A DNA stretch of 39,765 bases. Source: Mycobacterium sp. Lineage in GTDB: Bacteria; Actinomycetota; Actinomycetes; Mycobacteriales; Mycobacteriaceae. Each line of letters starts with the position of its first letter. Position 1 is the first letter of the stretch. This document shows positions 33,693 through 39,765 of the stretch, in pieces. The notes beneath the pieces were generated by a model. That model searched no databases and was not told the DNA's origin. It saw only the letters and a list, made by a program, of their open reading frames with translations. The stretch lies in the NCBI GenBank assembly GCA_029256565.1, contig JAQSXQ010000002.1, positions 1 to 39,765 of the forward strand. The letters run 5' to 3'. The position numbers and the translations under genes are program-made.

Positions 33693-36359
33693 ATGACGTA
33701 CGCCACCCCCTCGTCGCATCGCTCGAGACGCTTGCGCACCGCACTCACAGGCGCAGCTGCAGTCCTGCTCCTCACCGTGGCGGGAGCGCTCACCCAACCT
33801 GCGGCCGCCGAGATCGTCACCGTACCGGGAACCGACATGTCCACGTCGTTCCTGCGGCCGCGCCTGGACCCGGTCCCGCCGGCCCAGTACGCGGTGCCGG
33901 ACCCCACGAAGAACGGTCCCGAGGTCGGCGCCTACCAGGATCCAGGACTTCGAGACGCGCTCGAGGAGCTCATCGAGGCAGCGGTCCCAGGATCCACGGT
34001 GTACGGATCGCTCTACACGTTCTCTGACCAGGGAATCGTCGATTCGCTCTTGGCTGCGAACGGTCGCGGCGTCACAGTCCGCCTTCTCGTGGAGATGTGC
34101 ACCGGAGGCAATCCAGCCTCGTGCGACGCGGGAGCCGAGGTAGGAGCCCTCGTCACTGCGCTCGGCACAGCCACCTCGGGGCCGGGGTCCTGGGTGCACC
34201 GCTGCTATGCGTCGTGCGCCGGCGGGGGCGAGGGCATCAATCACAGCAAGTTCTGGGTCTTCAGCGAGCTCGACGATGGACGTGGAGACGTCGTGGTCAT
34301 CGGTTCGGCGAACCCGACCCGACCGCAGCAGCAGATGTGGCAGAACAAGGTGACGGTGGTAGGGAACGTCGCACTGGCTGACGGATTCCGGGACTATGTC
34401 GGCCGTCTGCTCTCGGCCGGCGGCTCGACAAAGACCTATGAAACCGGGCATATCGACGCCGGCAACACGCGCGTCTGGTTGTCTCCCCGGAACACGTCCT
34501 CGGCCGGGGAGGCGAGCACGATCGCGGCGTCGTTCTCGCCGGTCTCGGCGCGCACCGATGTCGTCGCCGCGGCGATCGACGACATTGCCTGCTCGCCGAC
34601 GTCCACGGACGACGTCGTACGGGTGGCGATGTGGGGAATGCGGTCCCACCGCCCCGAGGTGATCGACGCGCTCGGCGACAAGAAGGACCAAGGGTGCACG
34701 GTCGAGGTGGCCGGTGGTGAGCACCAGGACATGCTTCCCCTCCTGGCAGACCGCGGGATCCCCGTCTACGCGATGAACCCTGGCGGGTGCCGCCAGAGCT
34801 GGTTCACGGTCGGGTCCGGCGCAAACTCCGAGTGCTCCGACGGAAGCATCCACTCCAAGTACTTCCTCGTCCAGGGCACGTCCCGCAAGACCGGAACCTT
34901 CGTGCGCCATGTCTTCACGGGATCTCAGAACTGGACGAACGGTGCCCTCGTCAAGAACGACGAGGTGCTCGTGCGGATCGACGATCCGGCGACCTACGAC
35001 GGCTTCGTCGCCGACTTCGACGCGATCAAGCAGGCGGCGATCACCATCGCACCGACGAACTACCCCGACGCGACGCACTCGACTGCCAACGCTGTCGCGG
35101 CGGGCGACCAGCTCGAGCCGGAGGCTGCCTCGTACGTCGACTCAACCGGACGTCACGTCAACTACGTCGTGTTCTCCTCGGGGTCCAGGACTGGCCTTGG
35201 CAACGAGATCCGGCTCGCGCGTTTCATCGACGGAGTCCGGGACTGGGAGAACGTCGTGCGTACGGGCGGCGACCCCGGCTGGAACTACAAGCAGCCGGAC
35301 GTCGACGTCTCGCCGGACGGCACCGCCGTCGTCGTGTGGGCCGACGACAGGGACGGCAACGGCGGCTACGAGCTGCGAGCACGATCCGTCACAGCAGCCG
35401 GCGTCATGGGATCGATCGTCTCGGTCAACTCGGCATCGAACGGCGACCAGGTGCACCCTTCGATCGGGGTGCTGCCCGACGGTCGTTTCGCGATCGCCTG
35501 GGAAGACATCACGACGACCGGTGTCTCCTCGATCCGCTACGCGGCGTTCAGTGCAGCCGGTGCTCGGCTGACTCCCGTGACGGGAGGCTACGACGTTCCG
35601 GTCCAGGCCGTGGCTGGTGGAACCTACCTGCGCCCGGATCTCGACCTGTCCGGCGACGGGACCGCCGTCGTCGCTTGGGAGGACGATGAGGACGGCAACG
35701 GCGGCTTCAGCATCCGGGCGAAGGCCGGCACGTTCGCCGGAGTGTTCGGCTCGACGATCGCGGTCCACACGGGAAGCCTCTCGGACGGGCAACAGCGCAT
35801 GCCACGGACAGCGATCGCCGACAACGGGACCTGGTACGTCGTGTGGGAAGACCAGCACACGGGACGGACCGGTCAGGACGGCCAACCGCAGTCCGCGATC
35901 TACGTGCGCGGCTACTCCGGCAGCACCGCACTGTTCGCCGCGCGCACCGTGACGAGCCCGATCTACCGGTGGACCAACAGCGCGGCTGGCTACGCGGTCA
36001 CCGCCCAGACCCTGTACCAGTCGGACCGAGTGGGCAGGCAGGCCCACCCTGACGTGTCGACCGACGGAAACGGTGGCGCGGTCGTGGTCTGGCACGAGTC
36101 ACCGCAGTCGACCGGTCTGACGCGCTACCAGAGCGGCACCGAGGTCTGGGGCGCTGGGATCACCGCCGCTGGAACGATCGCCAACACGTTCCCGGAGTCG
36201 CGGCTGTCGGTCTTCACCGCCTATGCGCAACAGGAGCCGACGGTCGGCGTCGACAGCGCCGGCTACTTCGCCGTCGTCTACGTCGACGACTGGGACGGCA
36301 ACGGCGGCACGCAGCTGCACCTGCGCACGGGCCTGCGAAACTGCGCCCAGACGTGCTGA
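33693..36359 (+). CDS. Secreted phospholipase D-like protein with C-terminal D-G-N-G-G repeat region
   Basis: 888 aa; signal peptide; HSKFWVFSELDDGRGDVVVIGSANPT and HSKYFLVQGTSRKTGTFVRHVFTGSQNWT; repeats VVWADDRDGNGGYELRARS, VAWEDDEDGNGGFSIRAKA, VYVDDWDGNGGTQLHLRT. Confidence 0.85.
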   Translation: MTYATPSSHRSRRLRTALTGAAAVLLLTVAGALTQPAAAEIVTVPGTDMSTSFLRPRLDPVPPAQYAVPDPTKNGPEVGAYQDPGLRDALEELIEAAVPGSTVYGSLYTFSDQGIVDSLLAANGRGVTVRLLVEMCTGGNPASCDAGAEVGALVTALGTATSGPGSWVHRCYASCAGGGEGINHSKFWVFSELDDGRGDVVVIGSANPTRPQQQMWQNKVTVVGNVALADGFRDYVGRLLSAGGSTKTYETGHIDAGNTRVWLSPRNTSSAGEASTIAASFSPVSARTDVVAAAIDDIACSPTSTDDVVRVAMWGMRSHRPEVIDALGDKKDQGCTVEVAGGEHQDMLPLLADRGIPVYAMNPGGCRQSWFTVGSGANSECSDGSIHSKYFLVQGTSRKTGTFVRHVFTGSQNWTNGALVKNDEVLVRIDDPATYDGFVADFDAIKQAAITIAPTNYPDATHSTANAVAAGDQLEPEAASYVDSTGRHVNYVVFSSGSRTGLGNEIRLARFIDGVRDWENVVRTGGDPGWNYKQPDVDVSPDGTAVVVWADDRDGNGGYELRARSVTAAGVMGSIVSVNSASNGDQVHPSIGVLPDGRFAIAWEDITTTGVSSIRYAAFSAAGARLTPVTGGYDVPVQAVAGGTYLRPDLDLSGDGTAVVAWEDDEDGNGGFSIRAKAGTFAGVFGSTIAVHTGSLSDGQQRMPRTAIADNGTWYVVWEDQHTGRTGQDGQPQSAIYVRGYSGSTALFAARTVTSPIYRWTNSAAGYAVTAQTLYQSDRVGRQAHPDVSTDGNGGAVVVWHESPQSTGLTRYQSGTEVWGAGITAAGTIANTFPESRLSVFTAYAQQEPTVGVDSAGYFAVVYVDDWDGNGGTQLHLRTGLRNCAQTC

Positions 36360-37039
36360 TCTCTCGCTGGCGCTCGCGCGGTGGTTCAGGCCGGCGCGCG
36401 CTCCGAGCGCGGCGGAGGGCGGACTCTCGCCCTCTGCCGCGCTCGGCGGCGCTGCTCGCTGAGCCCTTGACAGCGCAGGTCGCAGCTGCGCGCGAGGGGG
36501 CCAGGCTGGCCAGCGCGCTGACGCGCAAGGAGATCAGCACGACTGACGCGCGCGCCCGTATCGCCGATGTCGAGCGCCGAGGTGACGAGATGCGCGCGGC
36601 TCTAGTCGACCAGTTGTCACGGTCGCTCTCCTCGCCCTTGGACCGCGAGGACCTGTTCCGGATCTCGCGGATGGTCGATGACGTCTTGGACGCGCTGCGC
36701 GAGTTCGTCCGAGAAGCGGACCTGTACAAGATCGAGCAGAGACGAAACTACGAGCCGATGGTCGCCAGCATCGTCGACTCACTCGCACGACTCGACTCAG
36801 CCGTGCAGGCGTTGTGGCGACGACCTCGCGAGGTCCCTGAGCGTGCACTACGGGCAAAGAAGGCGGCGAGCAAGGTCTCGCGGGCGTATCAGGCCGAGTT
36901 CGTGCGCATCCTCCGCGGTCCGGTCACTGCCCAGTCCCTCAAGCAGCGTGAGCTGATCAAGAGACTGGATGCGGTCGCGCGACACATCCACGACGCCGCA
37001 GATGCCCTGACCGAGGGCGTCGTCAAGCGCGGGTACTGA
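36353..37039 (+). CDS. DUF47/PhoU-like putative phosphate transport regulator
   Basis: 228 aa, alpha-helical; ISTTDARARIADVERRGDEMRAALVDQL...LDREDLFRISRMVDDVLDALREFVREADLY; directly upstream of the PiT gene. Start uncertain. Confidence 0.75.
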   Translation: MLISRWRSRGGSGRRALRARRRADSRPLPRSAALLAEPLTAQVAAAREGARLASALTRKEISTTDARARIADVERRGDEMRAALVDQLSRSLSSPLDREDLFRISRMVDDVLDALREFVREADLYKIEQRRNYEPMVASIVDSLARLDSAVQALWRRPREVPERALRAKKAASKVSRAYQAEFVRILRGPVTAQSLKQRELIKRLDAVARHIHDAADALTEGVVKRGY

Positions 37040-37107
37040 CCCGCACCGCCCGGTCAGGCGGCCATGTTCACCGTTCTTCCGTCTCGTCCCTCGAGGGAGC
37101 AGCTTCC

Positions 37108-38064
37108 CTGTCATCCACTGCCCTGCTTCTCGCCGTTGCCTTTACCTTCATCGTCGGACTCAACGACGGTGGAGCCCTCCTCGCTCCCGGCCTGCGCCTT
37201 CCTCGTCGCAGCGTCTTTGTGAGTGGCGCGGTCCTCACCACGTTTGTCGTCGCGATTCCGCTGATCGGTGCGACCGGCGTCGCGCGAGCCCTGCACGACG
37301 GACTGGTTCCAGCACAAGACGCAGCCACCGCGGTGATCCTTCTGGGCTTCGTCGTGGCAACCGGCGTTGTCTTCGCCCTGTCACGACGTGGGATTCCGAC
37401 AAGCTTGACCCTTGCGCTCGTCGGCGGAGTCACGGGTGCGGCGCTGGGTGCGAGGGCGACGATCGACCCTCACGTCCTCCTGCGGGTGCTGAGCTTCGGA
37501 GTGCTCGCCCCGCTCGCCGGTCTTCTCCTGGCGTTCCTCGGGTCGCGTCTGTGGCGATGGGTCCGAGCTACCTCGTATCAATCCACCGTGACTCGGACGC
37601 ACTCGCTTGCGTTCGTCCTCCAGTCGCTCGCCTATGGCATGAACGACGGGCAGAAGGTCCTTGTTCTCTTCTTCGTGGCCACCGGGCACTCCGCGGAACT
37701 TCCCTGGTGGACCTTCGTGCTGATCGGAGGAGCTTTCGCGGCAGGCACCGCGGTGGGCGTCCGGCGGATGGGCAGAGGAGGGGCAGACGTCCTCAGTGCG
37801 CACCCCGTGCACATCGTGACCGCCGAGCTCTCGGCCGCCACGGCGGTGATTGCCAGCTCGGTGGCCGGGGCACCGGTCAGCATGACACAGGCCATCACAG
37901 GCGGCTTCGTGGGAACGGGCCTGCACGATGGGGTGCGGCGGCTTCGGTGGAGTAGCGCAGCGCGGGTCGGTCTTGCCTGGGCAATCACCCTTCCCTCCAC
38001 ACTTCTGGCTGGCGCGGCCGTCTCGTCGGTGGCGTTCCTCGTCCACGCGCTCGTGAGTTCGTGA
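37108..38064 (+). CDS. PiT-family inorganic phosphate permease (proposed CTG start)
   Basis: Frame from 37219 extends upstream to give LSSTALLLAVAFTFIVGLNDGGALLAPGLRLPRRSVFVSGAVL..., with second signature AFVLQSLAYGMNDGQKVLVLFF. AGGGAG lies at 37094-37099. Confidence 0.75.
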   Translation: MSSTALLLAVAFTFIVGLNDGGALLAPGLRLPRRSVFVSGAVLTTFVVAIPLIGATGVARALHDGLVPAQDAATAVILLGFVVATGVVFALSRRGIPTSLTLALVGGVTGAALGARATIDPHVLLRVLSFGVLAPLAGLLLAFLGSRLWRWVRATSYQSTVTRTHSLAFVLQSLAYGMNDGQKVLVLFFVATGHSAELPWWTFVLIGGAFAAGTAVGVRRMGRGGADVLSAHPVHIVTAELSAATAVIASSVAGAPVSMTQAITGGFVGTGLHDGVRRLRWSSAARVGLAWAITLPSTLLAGAAVSSVAFLVHALVSS

Positions 38065-38071
38065 GAACCGA

Positions 38072-38815
38072 TCACCGCGCCGGCGCGACGAAGTTCCACA
38101 ACCGTCGGGCGAACCAGTCGGGTCGCTCGAGCGGGATGCCGTGACCGCACCCGTCGACGATCTCGACAGAGCTGCCCGGGAGCAGTTCGCCGAGCGTGCG
38201 AGCGGAGTCCTTCATGAAGCCGCGTTCACGCGCTCCGGCCAGGACGAGCGCGCGGCCAGGGAAGTTTGCCCACTCGGGCGGCGCCGTGAAGCGGATGTTC
38301 TCCCCGACCGCAGCCGTGAGCGTCGTCGTGGAGACGTTCCGAGAGGTGTGCAGGTAGTCGTCCAAGAGAGAGGTCGGTATCCGTAGCTCGCGGGCCTGCA
38401 TCGTGGCGAACCACGTGTATCTCGCCAGTGGCGCGGCCACGCGGAGCACGCTCACGGTCAGGCCAGGCGCCCTGGTCGGTATTGCCTGCGCGCTGACGGC
38501 GACGATCGCGTTCACGAGGTCGGGGCGACGTGCCCCGAGCAGCACCGCCAACTGAGCTCCGAGGGAGAATCCGACCACGGTGACGGGTCGGTCCGTGGCG
38601 CCCTCGATGATGTCGGCCAGGTCGTTGACCGTCCGGGTATGCGAGGCGTAGGCCTCGCCGGAGCTCTTCCCGTGCCCGGGAAGGTCGGGCACGATCATGC
38701 GTGCGCTCGAGGACAGGCGATCTGTCGTGGGTCGCCACATCCACCCTGCCACACCGCCGCCGTGCAGGAACAGCAGCGGGCGAGCACCTCGCTCACCGGA
38801 AACGGACACATGCAT
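38072..38815 (-). CDS. Alpha/beta hydrolase
   Basis: 247 aa from ATG 38815 (MHVSVSGERGARPLLFLHGGGVAGWMW); nucleophile elbow VVGFSLGAQLAV; DGCGHGIPLERPDWFA. Confidence 0.9.
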   Translation of the reverse strand: MHVSVSGERGARPLLFLHGGGVAGWMWRPTTDRLSSSARMIVPDLPGHGKSSGEAYASHTRTVNDLADIIEGATDRPVTVVGFSLGAQLAVLLGARRPDLVNAIVAVSAQAIPTRAPGLTVSVLRVAAPLARYTWFATMQARELRIPTSLLDDYLHTSRNVSTTTLTAAVGENIRFTAPPEWANFPGRALVLAGARERGFMKDSARTLGELLPGSSVEIVDGCGHGIPLERPDWFARRLWNFVAPAR

Positions 38816-38826
38816 GTGCACTCCCC

Positions 38827-39765
38827 TCACCTGCGTCGCGGTGTTGGTGCCGAGCCTCGTGCAGTGAACTCGCCGAGCTGCCCGCCGAGCCATCGCGTGT
38901 GCGCCATCTGGATCCGGACATCCCGAGGCGAGCCCTCGGCGCCGTGCCAGCCCCGGGCAGAGTCCGCCGCCCCGCTGGCGGTCGCCCCCGGTGCTGTGAG
39001 CAGTGCTTGTGTCGCCGTGGACAGTCGTTCGGCGTTCGCCGGGTCGAGCGTCTTGAGGGTCAACGGTAGCTTCTTGCCTCCCAGTGCGGCCGCTGTCCGG
39101 ATGAACACACGGGCGGCAGCGGGCAGAGGCGTGAGATCGCCGCTCTTGGTGAAACCCGGATGGTAGAGGACGTACCGGACGGCGTTGTCCGGCCGGCCGG
39201 CGAAGGCGACACCGAGGAGGTCGTTGGCACGACCTGCCTGGAGCTGAGCGGTGATGGTGCTGTACGACTGCTCCAACTGGAGATCGTCCCAGTGGATCTC
39301 TCCCTTGGTCATCCCCACCCCCGCCACGTTCACGATCACGGGTGCCACACTTCGACCCAGGAGAGGCGCGAGCTCGTGGCTGAGCACGTACCGGCTGAGG
39401 TAGTACAGCGCAAACGTGCGCTCCAGCCCCTCCGACGTGAGGACGCGCTGCGGCGACTGCCTGTTGGCGAACAGGCACAGGGCATCGATGCTCTCGTGCC
39501 TCGAGGCGATCTCGCGGATCGCACGGCGGGTCTCGGCGATGCTCGACAGATCCGCCTTGATGAAGCGGACACGATCACCGCCACCGGCCTGCTCGGCCTC
39601 GGCCACCACGCGCTGCCCCTTGTCGGGATTGCTGCCGATCACGATCACATGGTCACCTTGCCGCGCTCGGCCAAGCGCCAACGCTCGACCCATGCCGTCA
39701 GTGCCACCACTGACGACAACGACCCTGGGCTTGTAAGTACTCGGACGGGAACCGGTATTGGACAT
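38827..39765 (-). CDS. Short-chain dehydrogenase/reductase-like protein
   Basis: 312 aa; VVVSGGTDGMGRALALGRARQGDHVIVIGSN. Start ATG lies at the very last bases of the window. Confidence 0.85.
   Translation of the reverse strand: MSNTGSRPSTYKPRVVVVSGGTDGMGRALALGRARQGDHVIVIGSNPDKGQRVVAEAEQAGGGDRVRFIKADLSSIAETRRAIREIASRHESIDALCLFANRQSPQRVLTSEGLERTFALYYLSRYVLSHELAPLLGRSVAPVIVNVAGVGMTKGEIHWDDLQLEQSYSTITAQLQAGRANDLLGVAFAGRPDNAVRYVLYHPGFTKSGDLTPLPAAARVFIRTAAALGGKKLPLTLKTLDPANAERLSTATQALLTAPGATASGAADSARGWHGAEGSPRDVRIQMAHTRWLGGQLGEFTARGSAPTPRRR

Noticed and set aside
33654-35078. 474-aa minus ORF opposite the PLD-like gene
   Set aside because: Antisense shadow of a gene with signal peptide and HxK motifs.

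Overview
High-GC actinobacterial-type window in two parts. (A) About 1-20.8 kb looks like a conjugative plasmid or integrative-element backbone. It has two tandem secreted DNRLRE/LamG-like genes. A compact minus-strand type IV secretion/conjugation operon follows (DUF4913, VirD4-like coupling protein, VirB4-like ATPase, SCO6880-family protein, VirB6/TrbL-like membrane protein, VirB8-like protein, VirB2-like pilin candidate, DUF6668-like protein). A divergent plus-strand block carries an HTH protein, a lipoprotein, a lysozyme-like + M23 cell-wall hydrolase, a MinD-like ATPase with an unusual P-loop, a candidate AEP primase-type replication protein, and a parA-RHH partition pair. The pair is flanked on both sides by a non-coding field of TTCATG/CATGAA motifs. 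No relaxase or integrase was recognised. (B) About 20.9-39.8 kb holds two divergent operons that look like an organophosphate/polyol scavenging locus. The minus operon has a CE7-type esterase, 2-hydroxyacid dehydrogenase, two FGGY kinases, a DeoR regulator and a histidine phosphatase. The plus operon has a Ugp-like ABC importer, GDPD, inositol-monophosphatase-family enzyme and a metallophosphoesterase. Immediately downstream are a secreted PLD-like protein with D-G-N-G-G repeats, a DUF47/PhoU-like protein, a PiT phosphate permease with no ATG/GTG/TTG start before its signature motif, an alpha/beta hydrolase and an SDR-like protein. The strongest candidates for something undescribed are the parA-RHH cassette with its CATGAA repeat field, and the PLD-to-PiT phosphodiester scavenging locus.
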